A stretch of 64,000 nucleotides of DNA from Sphingomonas sp. PP-CE-3A-406 (GTDB lineage: Bacteria > Pseudomonadota > Alphaproteobacteria > Sphingomonadales > Sphingomonadaceae): the NCBI RefSeq assembly GCF_003688625.1, contig NZ_RCWY01000001.1:992001-1056000 (forward strand), written 5' to 3'. The notes below the pieces were generated by a model. The model was given only the letters and a program-made list of their open reading frames with translations. It was not told where the DNA came from and searched no databases. Numbering within the stretch: position 1 is the first letter of the stretch; the number at the start of each line of letters is the position of its first letter. Shown here piece after piece: positions 27,896 through 37,116 of the stretch. The position numbers and the translations under genes were made by a program.

Positions 27896-27972
27896 TGGTG
27901 CACCCAGAGCGATTCGAACGCCCGACCCTCAGATTCGTAGTCTGATGCTCTATCCAGCTGAGCTATGGGTGC
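27896..27972 (-). tRNA. tRNA-Arg (anticodon ACG), copy 2
   Basis: Identical over all 77 nt to the copy at 27769-27845, with a 50-bp spacer between them. A recent tandem duplication, or one kept identical by gene conversion, explains it. Confidence 0.97.
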
Positions 27973-28066
27973 ACTGGAGGGGCGCTGATAGCAGGCATTT
28001 TCGGCGGTGCAAGGGTTTGCCGCGAGAAAGTTGTGCGCAAAGCTTTCGCAGCATAGAGCGGCGGAC

Positions 28067-28576
28067 ATGAAACACGCCGCTTCGCTCCGCCACGTATCGC
28101 TCGCGCTCGTCCTCGCAACGGGCGCGTGCAGCCATGACAGGACGAGCTACCCGTCGCTCGGCGCCCGGCCGATCGAGAAGCTCGGCTTTGCCGAACCCGC
28201 GGTGAAAGCGGCGGTCGCGGCCCCCGATCCGGCGCTCGACGCGGAGATCGCGACGCTGTCCGGCAAGCTCGACGCGATCGCCACCGGATTCGCGCGCGAT
28301 GCAGCCAAGGCCGAGGCGCTGGCGCGGACGGCGCGCGGTGCGGCGGTCGGCAGCGAGCCGTGGATCGCGGCGCAGACCGCCCTCGCCGGGCTCGACGACT
28401 GGCGCGCGCAGAGTTCGTCGCTGGTCACCGACATGGAATCGCGCGCAACCGATCGTGCGGCCAAGTTGCAGCCCGATTATCCCGCGCTGGCGACGATCCG
28501 CAACAAGGCGCAGGCCGAAGCCGACCGGCAGGGCGCCACGATCGCGCGCATCCAGGCGAGCATGCCCTCTGCTTGA
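28067..28576 (+). CDS. Putative exported lipoprotein-like protein, unknown function
   Basis: 169 residues. The N-terminus MKHAASLRHVSLALVLATGACSHDRTSYPSLGARPIEKLGF looks like a lipoprotein signal with Cys at 21, although ATGAC is an imperfect lipobox. The rest is Ala-rich and helical with regular charge (DAEIATLSGKLDAIATGFARDAAKAEALARTA). No domain is recognised. It is transcribed away from the tRNA-Arg pair. Confidence 0.7.
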   Translation: MKHAASLRHVSLALVLATGACSHDRTSYPSLGARPIEKLGFAEPAVKAAVAAPDPALDAEIATLSGKLDAIATGFARDAAKAEALARTARGAAVGSEPWIAAQTALAGLDDWRAQSSSLVTDMESRATDRAAKLQPDYPALATIRNKAQAEADRQGATIARIQASMPSA

Positions 28577-28619
28577 ACTGTCCGTCTGGTCCTTCCCCGC
28601 CGGGGAGAGGACGAGAAGC

Positions 28620-30863
28620 TCAGAACCCCTTCAGCAACGGCAGGATCGTTGAGTAATCGTCGGTCCACCCCGCAAAGCCTTTTCGCGGCGTCGGCGTGGT
28701 CCAACCGGAATCCTTCGCGCGTAACGCCGCGATCGCGCGCGGATCACGCGACAGCGCCACCCAGTCCGACGCCGAGGCACGGTCGACGAGCACGCTCGAC
28801 GGACGATACCGCAGTATCACCGCGATCCAGCCGCCCTCGCGTGCCGCTGCGGCCACCACCGGTTCGAGATCGATGAACCGGTTGGAGATATGCACCAGCA
28901 ACAGCCCCCCCGGCGCCAGCACCCGGCCATAGGTCGCAAACGCCTCGCGCGTCATCAGATGCATCGGCACCGAATCGGACGAGAACGCGTCGAGCGCGAG
29001 CAGGTCGAGGCTGTTCGACGCGTCGTGCGCCAGCGCTATCCGCGCATCGCCCATCCGGATATCGGGGTTGGGCAGGCATCGCGACAGATAGGTGAACTGG
29101 CCCGTATCGCGCGCGATCGCAACGACCGCCGGGTCGATCTCGTAGAACCGCCAGCGCTGGCCAGCCTCTGCGTAACACGACAGCGTCCCCGTCCCGAGCC
29201 CGACGACACCGATCCGCGCGGTCGGACCATATAGCGCGGGTGCGGCGAGCATCGCCTGCCCCACGCCCGAACCGACCGCATAATAGGTGGTCGGCGTCCG
29301 CTCGCGCGCCGGCGAACCGCGCAGTTGGATGCCGTGGACCGTCGTCCCGTGATCGAGTTCGCGCGTACCGCCATCCGGCCCCGGCTCGTTTCGCACGGTA
29401 TAGACACCGAAATAGCTGCGGACGCGCGCGCCGGGCTCGATCGACAGTTCCAGCGACCGATAGCCGCCAAACAGGACGAGCGAGGCCGCCAGCACGATCA
29501 TGTACGGCAATCGCGCGCCGATCGCCGCGAAGCCGATCGTCGCGACGATCAGGAAAGCGAGACCCTGCTGGCTCTCGCCCAACAGGCCGTCGGGGTTACC
29601 GATACGCAGACCGGCAACGGCCAGCAGGACGAGAACGATCGCAGCGAGCGTGACCCATTTCGTCCCTCCCCTCGCCATCCACAGATTGCGCAACCGCGCG
29701 ATCAGATAGACCTGCGGCACCAGCGCCCCGGCCGCGAGGATCAGCAGCGGATATTCATAGGTCCAGTCGAACACCACCGGCGCGACCAACGCGGCAAATA
29801 CGCCGCCGAGCGCCCCGCCCGCCGACATCGCCAGATAGAAGCCGGTCAGCCGGTCCGGTGCGGGCCGCTTGCGATAGAGCGCGGTGTGCAGCGCGACCGA
29901 GATCATGAACAGCAGCACCAGCGCGATGCCGGCGCTGAAGAAGGGCCGCTCGGTGTAGCCACCGCTCATGATGACCCCGCCGAACAGCAAAATCGTGATC
30001 GGCGCGATCCGGGTCAGCAGGTCGGCGAGCCAGCGATCGTTGGCGAACGCGACGCTGAAGCTCAGCAGATACAACCCGAGCGGGATCACCCAGAGCAGCG
30101 GCATCGCGACGATATCGGTCGAGATATAGGTCGACGTCGCGAGCATCATCCCCGACGGGACAAGCGCAAGCGCGATCCAATGCAGGATTCGCTTGGCACC
30201 CGGCGGCGCGCTGGTGGCGACGACATGATCGGCTGCCGCCGTCCTGGGCAGGCGCGTGGCGCAGGCCAGCACGAGCAAGATCAGCATAACATAGCCGCCG
30301 CTCCACAGCAGGCTCTGCGCATGGATCGCCATCAGCGGCTCGACCAGTAACGGGTACGCGATCAGCCCGGCGAAACTGCCGAGATTGGACGCGGCATACA
30401 GCGCATAGGGATCGCCGCCGCCGCTGGCCGCACTGAACCAGCGCTGGATCAACGGTGCCTGCGCAGAGACCGCAAAGAACAACGGCCCGATCGACAGCCC
30501 GAGCAGCCACGGCACCCACAAGGCCGGCAACGCATCCGCCGGCAGGTCCATCGCGATCAGCCCGATCGGCAACCAAAGTGCCGCGACGATCAGCACGCCG
30601 AGATGGATCGCCGCCTGCGCATGCGGCCTCACCCGCCCGAGCCAATGCGCATAGGCATAGCCCGCGAGCAGCAACGCCTGGTACACCAGCATCGCCGAGT
30701 TCCACACCGCCGGCGCTCCGCCCAGCCGCGGCAACGCCATCCGCGCCACCATCGGCTGGACGAGGAAAAGCAGGAACGACCCCGTCAGGATCGTCGCGAC
30801 GAACATCGTTCGGCACCAGCGTGCCATCAGCGGCCTGTCGTCCGCGCCGACCGTGTCAGCCAT
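28620..30863 (-). CDS. Polytopic membrane protein fused to a spermidine-synthase-like domain
   Basis: 747 residues. About the first 480 form a dozen hydrophobic helices (FVATILTGSFLLFLVQPMVARMALPRLGG, typical of this fusion family). The C-terminal about 250 residues are a Rossmann methyltransferase/spermidine-synthase-like domain with GVVGLGTGTLSCYAEAGQRWRFYEIDPAVV and LLALDAFSSDSVPMHLMTREAFA. The family is widespread and its substrate unknown; real polyamine synthesis is not shown. Its ATG lies inside the end of hemB with an 8-bp overlap, so it is translated with hemB. Confidence 0.87.
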   Translation of the reverse strand: MADTVGADDRPLMARWCRTMFVATILTGSFLLFLVQPMVARMALPRLGGAPAVWNSAMLVYQALLLAGYAYAHWLGRVRPHAQAAIHLGVLIVAALWLPIGLIAMDLPADALPALWVPWLLGLSIGPLFFAVSAQAPLIQRWFSAASGGGDPYALYAASNLGSFAGLIAYPLLVEPLMAIHAQSLLWSGGYVMLILLVLACATRLPRTAAADHVVATSAPPGAKRILHWIALALVPSGMMLATSTYISTDIVAMPLLWVIPLGLYLLSFSVAFANDRWLADLLTRIAPITILLFGGVIMSGGYTERPFFSAGIALVLLFMISVALHTALYRKRPAPDRLTGFYLAMSAGGALGGVFAALVAPVVFDWTYEYPLLILAAGALVPQVYLIARLRNLWMARGGTKWVTLAAIVLVLLAVAGLRIGNPDGLLGESQQGLAFLIVATIGFAAIGARLPYMIVLAASLVLFGGYRSLELSIEPGARVRSYFGVYTVRNEPGPDGGTRELDHGTTVHGIQLRGSPARERTPTTYYAVGSGVGQAMLAAPALYGPTARIGVVGLGTGTLSCYAEAGQRWRFYEIDPAVVAIARDTGQFTYLSRCLPNPDIRMGDARIALAHDASNSLDLLALDAFSSDSVPMHLMTREAFATYGRVLAPGGLLLVHISNRFIDLEPVVAAAAREGGWIAVILRYRPSSVLVDRASASDWVALSRDPRAIAALRAKDSGWTTPTPRKGFAGWTDDYSTILPLLKGF

Positions 30864-31848
30864 TCAGCAATTTCGCCGCATGCGCCGCGTGATAGGTCAG
30901 CACGCCCGAGCAGCCTGCGCGCTTGAACGACATCAGCGTCTCCAGCACCATCACGTCCCGTTCCGCCGCACCGGCTGCGACGGCGTGCTCGATCATCGCG
31001 TATTCGCCCGACACCTGGTACGCGAACACCGGCACTTCGAACGCCTGGCGAACGCGGACGATGATGTCGAGATACGGCAGGCCGGGCTTGACCATCACCG
31101 TGTCTGCGCCCTCCGCCAGGTCCATCGCGACCTCGCGCAGCGCTTCCTCGGCGTTGGCATTGTCCATCTGGTAGGTCTTCTTGTCGCCCTTCAGCAGCCC
31201 ACGACTTCCGACCGCATCGCGGAACGGGCCGTAGAACGCGCTCGCATATTTGGCGGCATAGGACATTATCTGGACGTTGTGATGCGAGTCCGCCTCGAGC
31301 GCGCTGCGGATCATCCCGATCCGCCCGTCCATCATGTCCGACGGCGCGATGATATCGGCGCCCGCATTCGCCTGGTTGAGCGCCTGCGCGACGAGCATCT
31401 CGGCGGTGGTGTCGTTGACGACATAGCCAGCCGCGTCGACCAGCCCGTCATGGCCGTGGCTCGTATACGGATCGAGCGCGACGTCGGTCAGCACGCCGAC
31501 CTCGGGCACCGCATCCTTCAGCGCACGGATCGCCTGGCACATGAGGTTGTCGGGGTTGAGCGCCTCGCGGCCGTCTTCGGTCCGGCGCTCGACCTGTGTG
31601 TACGGGAACAGCGCGATGCACGGTATGCCGAGGTCGCGCGCCTCGCGGCCACGCGCGACGATCCCGTCGACCGACCAGCGCGACACGCCCGGCAGGCTGG
31701 CGATCGGTTGCTCGACGCCGGCTCCCTCGGTGACGAACAACGGCCAGATCAGGTCGGCGGGAGTCAGCACGGTCTCGGCATGGAGGCGGCGGCTCCAGGC
31801 GGAGGCGCGGGTGCGACGGAGGCGAAGCGCGGGATAGCTTGCGGTCAT
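30856..31848 (-). CDS. hemB: Delta-aminolevulinic acid dehydratase (porphobilinogen synthase)
   Basis: 330 residues. It joins two 5-aminolevulinate molecules into porphobilinogen. The two Schiff-base lysines are in MSYAAKYASAFYGPFRDA and TVMVKPGLPYLDII. The metal loop reads DVALDPYTSHGHDG, with Asp replacing the Cys ligands of the zinc enzymes, so this is the magnesium/potassium type common in alphaproteobacteria. The ATG at 31848 is preferred over a start 12 codons earlier in an Arg-rich run. It is divergent from the lipid kinase gene, with 92 bp between starts. Confidence 0.96.
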   Translation of the reverse strand: MTASYPALRLRRTRASAWSRRLHAETVLTPADLIWPLFVTEGAGVEQPIASLPGVSRWSVDGIVARGREARDLGIPCIALFPYTQVERRTEDGREALNPDNLMCQAIRALKDAVPEVGVLTDVALDPYTSHGHDGLVDAAGYVVNDTTAEMLVAQALNQANAGADIIAPSDMMDGRIGMIRSALEADSHHNVQIMSYAAKYASAFYGPFRDAVGSRGLLKGDKKTYQMDNANAEEALREVAMDLAEGADTVMVKPGLPYLDIIVRVRQAFEVPVFAYQVSGEYAMIEHAVAAGAAERDVMVLETLMSFKRAGCSGVLTYHAAHAAKLLNG

Positions 31849-31940
31849 GCGGCGGGCTTTGCGGGATGCGCGACGACGGATCAAGTTTTACGGGCAAAGC
31901 GTTACGGGTGCGAAACCGCATGCCGTGCGTTGGGGGCCTT

Positions 31941-32825
31941 ATGTCGAACTATACGATCACGTCCGCCGCGCTCGTCGTCAACGCCAAGTCGCGCAAGGGC
32001 CAGAAGCTGTTCAAGCGCGCGTGTGCGGCGATGTCGGGGCTGCCTTATGAGGTCGACGCGCATGCGGTCGAGGATCCGAAGGACCTCGAAGCGACGGTGC
32101 TCCGGGCGCTGGCGAAGAAGCCCGACCTGCTGATTCTTGGTGGCGGCGACGGCACGGTCAGCGGCTTGGTCGACCTGATGGTGGGCCACGACGTGATCCT
32201 TGGCGTGTTGCCGCTCGGCACCGCCAACAGTTTCGCGCGCACGCTTGGCATTCCGCTGAATATCGAGGGCGCGGTGGAGGTGATCCGCACCGGCAAGCCA
32301 CGCCGGATCGATCTCGGCATGATCGACGGCGATTATTTCGCGAACTGCGCGGCGATGGGCATCAGCCCGAAGATCGCCGAGACGGTCCCGCACGGGCTGA
32401 AGAAGATCTTCGGCAAGGTCGGCTATCTGGCCTGGGCGACGTATCAATACATGCGCTTCCGCCCGTTCACGCTGATCGTCGGCGAGGGTCCGACCGCGGT
32501 GAAGATCCGCGTCGTCGAGGTGCGCATCTCGAACGGACCGTATCACGGCGGCACCGAACTGGTCGACGCTGCGGCAGTCGACTCGGGCGAGATCGTGGTG
32601 CAGGCGGTGATGGGGCATGTGAAGCGGCGACTGGTGCAGAACTGGGCGTCCAGCGTGTTCCGGCTTGAGTCGCGCCACGAGAAAGTGCGGGACTTCCGGG
32701 GCAAGAGCCTGAAGATCAACACGATCCCGCCACTGCCGATCTCGATCGACGGCGAGGTGTTGGCGAAGACCCCGGTGACGGCGAAGGTCGCGGCGGGGAT
32801 CATCCGGGTGATGGCGCCCGCCTGA
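31941..32825 (+). CDS. Diacylglycerol/lipid kinase family protein
   Basis: 294 residues. The catalytic-domain motif LLILGGGDGTVSGLVDLMVG holds the ATP-binding GGGDGT. LPLGTANSFARTLGIP follows, then a beta-sandwich domain with ANCAAMGISPKIAE and SIDGEVLAKTPV. Such enzymes phosphorylate diacylglycerol, sphingoid bases or related lipids; in a sphingolipid-making bacterium a sphingoid substrate is possible, but the sequence does not decide this. Confidence 0.9.
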   Translation: MSNYTITSAALVVNAKSRKGQKLFKRACAAMSGLPYEVDAHAVEDPKDLEATVLRALAKKPDLLILGGGDGTVSGLVDLMVGHDVILGVLPLGTANSFARTLGIPLNIEGAVEVIRTGKPRRIDLGMIDGDYFANCAAMGISPKIAETVPHGLKKIFGKVGYLAWATYQYMRFRPFTLIVGEGPTAVKIRVVEVRISNGPYHGGTELVDAAAVDSGEIVVQAVMGHVKRRLVQNWASSVFRLESRHEKVRDFRGKSLKINTIPPLPISIDGEVLAKTPVTAKVAAGIIRVMAPA

Positions 32826-32857
32826 GGCGCGCTCGACTAGCGGCACCACCCGCCCCC

Positions 32858-32914
32858 TTGTTCTCCCGCGAAGGCGGGAGCCCAGACTGGGTCCCCGCCT
32901 TCGCGGGGAAACAA
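32858..32914. repeat. Mosaic palindrome family C
   Basis: TTGTTCTCCCGCGAAGGCGGGA and TCCCCGCCTTCGCGGGGAAACAA flank CCCAGACTGGG. It sits directly before a family D element between convergent genes, the same pairing as at 26343-26631. Confidence 0.87.
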
Positions 32915-32943
32915 CTTTTGTTCACGACAGGCCGCCCCACTAG

Positions 32944-33049
32944 CCACCACCCCGGCGACGGCCGGGGCCCAATGGAAAGGTCGCAGTAACGAAGCGCAGC
33001 GCTCAGTTGGCGACGTCCCCCAATTGGGCCCCGGCCTCCGCCGGGGTGG
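32944..33049. repeat. Mosaic palindrome family D, copy 2
   Basis: ACCCCGGCGACGGCCGGGG-CCCAAT is inverted about 55 bp later as CCAATTGGG-CCCCGGCCTCCGCCGGGGT. Near copy of 26528-26631. Confidence 0.85.
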
Positions 33050-33061
33050 AACTGGGCGGCG

Positions 33062-33682
33062 TTACTTTACCCGCCGCACCGTCAAAATCTTAACCGGCGC
33101 AGCAATCATCTGCCCCTTCATAACCCCCGCCCCGGCAGTCGGCGAAGTCGGCGCAGCAAGGATGCGCTTCACCACATCCATCCCCTCAACAACATGCCCG
33201 AACGCCGCGAACCCCGCCGTATCCCCGCTTCCAGCCGGATTAGCATCGAGCGACAACACCGGCCCGACCGTGATGAAGAAGTCCGCCGTCGCGCTCCCCG
33301 GCGCGAACCGGGCCAGCGAGATCGTCGCATCGACATGCGACAGCCCGGTCTGGCTGGTCGGCTCATGCTTCACCGGCGGCAACAGACGCTTCACCTCGCC
33401 CTGCGGCCCGCCCTGGATCAACCCGGCATCCGCCCCGAGCTTCATCGCGCGGTAGAACGTCACCCCATCGAGCCGCTTCTGGTCGACATAGCGCAGGAAG
33501 TTCGCGGTCGTCAGCGGCGCGCGCTCCTTCTCCAGCGCCAGCGTGATCGGCCCCTCGCTCGTCGTCATCACGATCGAGACGGTCGCCGGAGCAACAGGCG
33601 GCGGCGCCGGCGGAGCCTCCTGCGCCGAGACGGAAACGGCGCCGAGAACGGCAAGAGCGAGCGTGACGAATCTGGAGATCAT
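33062..33682 (-). CDS. Secreted cyclophilin-type peptidyl-prolyl isomerase
   Basis: 206 residues: a signal peptide (MISRFVTLALAVLGAVSVSAQ), a Pro-rich linker, then a cyclophilin domain with TTANFLRYVDQKRLDGVTFYRAM (the catalytic Arg follows FY), GLIQGGP and ADFFITVGPV. The Gln of the usual SQFF motif is Asp here (ADFF), so activity may be reduced. It would assist folding in the periplasm. The ATG at 33682 starts the signal peptide. Confidence 0.9.
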   Translation of the reverse strand: MISRFVTLALAVLGAVSVSAQEAPPAPPPVAPATVSIVMTTSEGPITLALEKERAPLTTANFLRYVDQKRLDGVTFYRAMKLGADAGLIQGGPQGEVKRLLPPVKHEPTSQTGLSHVDATISLARFAPGSATADFFITVGPVLSLDANPAGSGDTAGFAAFGHVVEGMDVVKRILAAPTSPTAGAGVMKGQMIAAPVKILTVRRVK

Positions 33683-33796
33683 CCGCCACGCTACCCCGTC
33701 CTCCACTCCCTGTCAGCGGCCCCGCGACACGATATTGCGCGCGGCAAAGTTTTGCTTGGGTTTGCACGCCCGCACGCAATGCCTATCCGGGTCGCG

Positions 33797-34702
33797 ATGA
33801 CCGATCTCGCCATTCTCTACGAGCACCCGCTCTGGTTCGAACCGCTGTTCGCCGCCCTCGATCGCCGCGGCGTCGCGTTCACCCGCGCCACGCCCGACGG
33901 CTTCTGGAACCCCGCCGACCGGAGCACCCCGGCCCCCGTCGTCTTCAACCGCATCGCGATGTCGAGCTTCCTGCGCAACGACGAGCATCCGATCTTCGAC
34001 ACGATGGCGATGCTCGATCACTGGCGCCGCACTGGTGCGCGCGTGGTAAACGGCACCGACGTCCTCGCGATCGACGCCTCCAAGGCACGACAGTTATCGC
34101 TGATCGCCTCGCTCGGCCTCGCAATCCCCGAGACCCGCGTCGTTCACCGCGCCGCCGACGTCGTCCCTGCCGCACAGACGCTCCGCTTCCCGCTGGTCGT
34201 CAAAGCGAACATCGGCGGTTCGGGCGCAGGCATCATCCGCTTCGACAGCCTCGACGAACTCCGCACCACCGTAGCCGACGCTGGCCTGCCGAGCAGCGTC
34301 GACGGCGTTCTTCTTGTCCAGGAATACGTCCCCGTCCGCGACGGCGCGATCACCCGGATCGAGACGCTCGACCGCAAATTCCTTTACGCGATCGAGGTCG
34401 CCGGCGGCGGCGCGTTCGATCTCTGCCCCGCGGATGCGTGCGTCGTCCCCGGCTCGGGCATCAAGATGGCCGCGGCCGAGCCCTCGCAAACCTTGAAGGA
34501 TGCCGCCGAGGCGATCGCCCGCACGGTCGATCTCGACGTCGGCGGAGTCGAGGTGATGATCGACGACCGCGACGGCGTCGCGCGCTTCTACGACATCAAC
34601 GCACTGTCGAACTTCGTCGCCAAGCCCCTCGAAATGCTCGGCTGGGATCCGCACGACCGCCTCGTCGATTACCTCGTCGAACAGATCGAAAAGGCCCGCT
34701 GA
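33797..34702 (+). CDS. ATP-grasp domain protein (RimK-like)
   Basis: 301 residues. LAILYEHPLWFEPLFAALDRRG starts the pre-ATP-grasp lobe. FPLVVKANIGGSGAGIIRF is the ATP-binding Lys and Gly-loop, LLVQEYVP the hinge, and GVEVMIDDRDGVARFYDINALSNFV holds the Mg-binding Glu/Asn. Such enzymes ligate a carboxylate to an amine via an acylphosphate; the substrate is unknown. It is the first gene of a five-gene unit and its TGA overlaps the monooxygenase ATG by one base. An ATG six codons upstream (33779) is possible, but family starts favour 33797. Confidence 0.82.
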   Translation: MTDLAILYEHPLWFEPLFAALDRRGVAFTRATPDGFWNPADRSTPAPVVFNRIAMSSFLRNDEHPIFDTMAMLDHWRRTGARVVNGTDVLAIDASKARQLSLIASLGLAIPETRVVHRAADVVPAAQTLRFPLVVKANIGGSGAGIIRFDSLDELRTTVADAGLPSSVDGVLLVQEYVPVRDGAITRIETLDRKFLYAIEVAGGGAFDLCPADACVVPGSGIKMAAAEPSQTLKDAAEAIARTVDLDVGGVEVMIDDRDGVARFYDINALSNFVAKPLEMLGWDPHDRLVDYLVEQIEKAR

Positions 34703-35718
34703 TGCGCTATGGTTACTGGACTCCCGTCTTCGGCGGCTGGCTTCGCAACGTCCCCGACGAGGGGATGGAGGCGAGTTGGGCCTACACCAAGGCGCTGACG
34801 CAGAATGCCGAGCGCTGGGGCTATGACCTGACGCTGATCGCCGAGCTGAACCTCAACGATATCAAGGGCATCGAACAGCCCGCGCTCGATGCGTGGTCGA
34901 CCGCGGCGGCACTCGCGGCGGTGACCGACAGCATCGAGCTGATGGTCGCGGTCCGCCCGAACTTCCACCACCCCGCGCTGTTCGCCAAGGCCGCGGCGAA
35001 CATCGACCGCATTTCGGGCGGGCGGCTCGCGCTCAACGTCGTGTCGTCCTGGTGGGCGGACGAGGCCAAGCAATACGGCCTCCAGTTCGACCAGCACGAC
35101 GATCGCTACGCGCGCACCGCGGAGTGGTTGACCGTGGTCGACGGGCTCTGGACTGAGGAGCGGTTCGACTTCGCGGGCCAGTTCTACACCACCGAACAGG
35201 CGATCTGCTCGCCCAAGCCCGCCAAGCGCCCGACCGTCTACGCCGGCGGCGAAAGCGAGAAGGCCAAGGCGATGATCGCCGCGCAGTGCGACGCCTATGT
35301 CATGCACGGCGACCCCGCCGACGCTATCGCCCCGAAGATCGCCGACATGGCCGCGCGACGCGAAGCAGCTGGCGGCGCGCCGATGCAATACGGCATGGCC
35401 GCCTACGCGATCGTCCGCGACAGCGAAGCCGAGGCGAAGCGCGAGCTCGACCGCATTACCAGCGTCACCGAACTCCCCGCAGGCTATGCCAATTTCGACC
35501 AGTGGCTGTCGGGCACGCAACTCGAACGCGAGCTGAAGATCCAGGAATACTCCGTCTCCAACCGCGGCCTGCGCCCCAATCTGGTCGGCACGCCCGAGCA
35601 GTTGAAGGAGCGCGTCGCTGAGTATGAGGCGGCCGGTCTCGACCTGCTGCTGCTCCAGATGAGCCCGCAGGCCGAGGAAATGGAGCGGTTCGCCGCGCAG
35701 GTCATGGGCACCACATGA
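34702..35718 (+). CDS. LLM-class flavin-dependent monooxygenase, alkanesulfonate/sulfone type
   Basis: 338 residues of the luciferase-like TIM barrel, SsuD/SfnG branch: [12 protein letters not shown] at the start, [56 protein letters not shown], and [25 protein letters not shown]. These two-component enzymes use FMNH2 and O2 to cleave C-S bonds in sulfonates or sulfones. No flavin reductase lies in the unit. Overlaps with the ATP-grasp gene before and metN after point to one operon with a sulfur-scavenging role. Confidence 0.85.
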   Translation: MRYGYWTPVFGGWLRNVPDEGMEASWAYTKALTQNAERWGYDLTLIAELNLNDIKGIEQPALDAWSTAAALAAVTDSIELMVAVRPNFHHPALFAKAAANIDRISGGRLALNVVSSWWADEAKQYGLQFDQHDDRYARTAEWLTVVDGLWTEERFDFAGQFYTTEQAICSPKPAKRPTVYAGGESEKAKAMIAAQCDAYVMHGDPADAIAPKIADMAARREAAGGAPMQYGMAAYAIVRDSEAEAKRELDRITSVTELPAGYANFDQWLSGTQLERELKIQEYSVSNRGLRPNLVGTPEQLKERVAEYEAAGLDLLLLQMSPQAEEMERFAAQVMGTT

Positions 35719-36449
35719 TACGCCTAACTGACGTCGTTAAAACCTACCCGGCAAGCGACGCGGCGGCCCTTGATGGCGTATCGCTCGAAATTCCCGCACG
35801 CGGCGTGTTCGGCGTCATCGGCCAGTCCGGTGCAGGCAAGTCGACGCTGATCCGCCTTATCAACGCGCTCGAACGCCCGACGTCGGGCCGGGTCGAAGTC
35901 GATAGCGTCGACGTAGCCGCGTTGTCGGCGGCGGACCTGCGCGCGCTGCGTCGTCGGATCGGCATGATCTTCCAGAACTTCGGCCTGCTGTCGTCGCGCA
36001 CGGTCGCGGCAAACGTCGCGTTCCCGCTGGTGCTCGCGGGCGTATCCAAAGCCGAGCGCGAGACGAAAGTCGCCGCACTGCTCGACCGCGTAGGCCTCGC
36101 CGATCACGCCACCAAATATCCCGCCCAGCTCTCCGGCGGCCAGAAGCAGCGCGTCGGCATCGCGCGCGCGCTCGCCACCGACCCCGACATCCTGCTCTGC
36201 GACGAAGCCACCAGCGCACTCGACCCCGAAACCACCCGCTCGGTCCTCACCCTCCTCCGCGACCTCAACCGAGACCTCGGCCTGACGATCGTCCTGATCA
36301 CCCACGAAATGGACGTCGTCCGCTACGTCTGCGACCGCGTCGCCGTGCTCGAACGCGGCCGCATCGTCGAGACCGGCGACGTCACCGACATCTTCGCCAA
36401 CGCCGCCCACCCCGCGACGCAGCGCATGCTGGCAGGGCTGGCGGCATGA
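35715..36449 (+). CDS. metN: Methionine-type ABC transporter ATPase, short form
   Basis: 244 residues: Walker [11 protein letters not shown]-loop MIFQNFGLL, signature LSGGQKQR, Walker [13 protein letters not shown] and the switch His in LITHEMD. E. coli MetN has about 100 more residues, a C-terminal ACT-like (NIL) domain through which internal methionine shuts down uptake; that domain is absent here and the coding sequence ends naturally at the metI overlap. Substrate transport is probably methionine or a related organosulfur compound but would lack this feedback. Confidence 0.9.
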   Translation: MIRLTDVVKTYPASDAAALDGVSLEIPARGVFGVIGQSGAGKSTLIRLINALERPTSGRVEVDSVDVAALSAADLRALRRRIGMIFQNFGLLSSRTVAANVAFPLVLAGVSKAERETKVAALLDRVGLADHATKYPAQLSGGQKQRVGIARALATDPDILLCDEATSALDPETTRSVLTLLRDLNRDLGLTIVLITHEMDVVRYVCDRVAVLERGRIVETGDVTDIFANAAHPATQRMLAGLAA

Positions 36450-37108
36450 GCTTCTTCGCCAACATCGACTGGTCGGACATCGGCCAGGCCTGCCTCGACA
36501 CGCTGATCATGCTCGGCGGGTCGCTGATCCTGACGATCGCGTTCGGCCTCCCACTCGGCGTCCTGCTCTACCTCACCGACCGGGGCCGCCTGTCGCAGAA
36601 CCGCGTCGCCAACGCCGTGCTCGGGATCATCGTCAACATCCTCCGTTCCGTCCCCTTCATCATCCTGCTGATCGTGATGATCCCGCTCACCGTGATGCTC
36701 GTCGGCACCTCGCTAGGCGTCGCCGGCGCGATCCCGCCGCTCGTCGTCGGCGCCGCGCCGTTCTACGCACGGCTCGTCGAGGGATCGCTCAAGGAAGTCG
36801 ACCGCACCACGATCGAGGCGGTGCAGGCGATGGGCGCCACCACGCGCCAGATCGTCACCGGCGCGCTGATCCCCGAGGCGCTTCCCGGACTGATCGCCGG
36901 CGCCACCGTCACCGCGGTCGCGCTCGTCTCGTTCACCGCGATGGCGGGCGTGGTCGGCGCAGGGGGCCTCGGCGATCTCGCGATCCGCTTCGGCTATCAG
37001 CGCTTTCAGACCGACGTCATGGTCGTCACCGTCGTGCTGCTGGTCGTGCTCGTCCAGATCATCCAATATGCCGGCGACGCGCTCGCACGCCACTTCACCC
37101 GCCGCTAG
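36446..37108 (+). CDS. metI: Methionine-type ABC transporter permease
   Basis: 220 residues, five membrane helices. The coupling EAA loop reads [42 protein letters not shown], and the end [30 protein letters not shown] is characteristic of MetI. It overlaps metN by 4 bp and lies 8 bp before metQ. Confidence 0.93.
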   Translation: MSFFANIDWSDIGQACLDTLIMLGGSLILTIAFGLPLGVLLYLTDRGRLSQNRVANAVLGIIVNILRSVPFIILLIVMIPLTVMLVGTSLGVAGAIPPLVVGAAPFYARLVEGSLKEVDRTTIEAVQAMGATTRQIVTGALIPEALPGLIAGATVTAVALVSFTAMAGVVGAGGLGDLAIRFGYQRFQTDVMVVTVVLLVVLVQIIQYAGDALARHFTRR

Positions 37109-37116
37109 GAATTCGC

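Noticed and set aside
33683-33796. A SAM-II riboswitch before the sulfur operon
   Set aside because: The leader lacks the conserved SAM-II core as I know it, and no convincing pseudoknot could be drawn.
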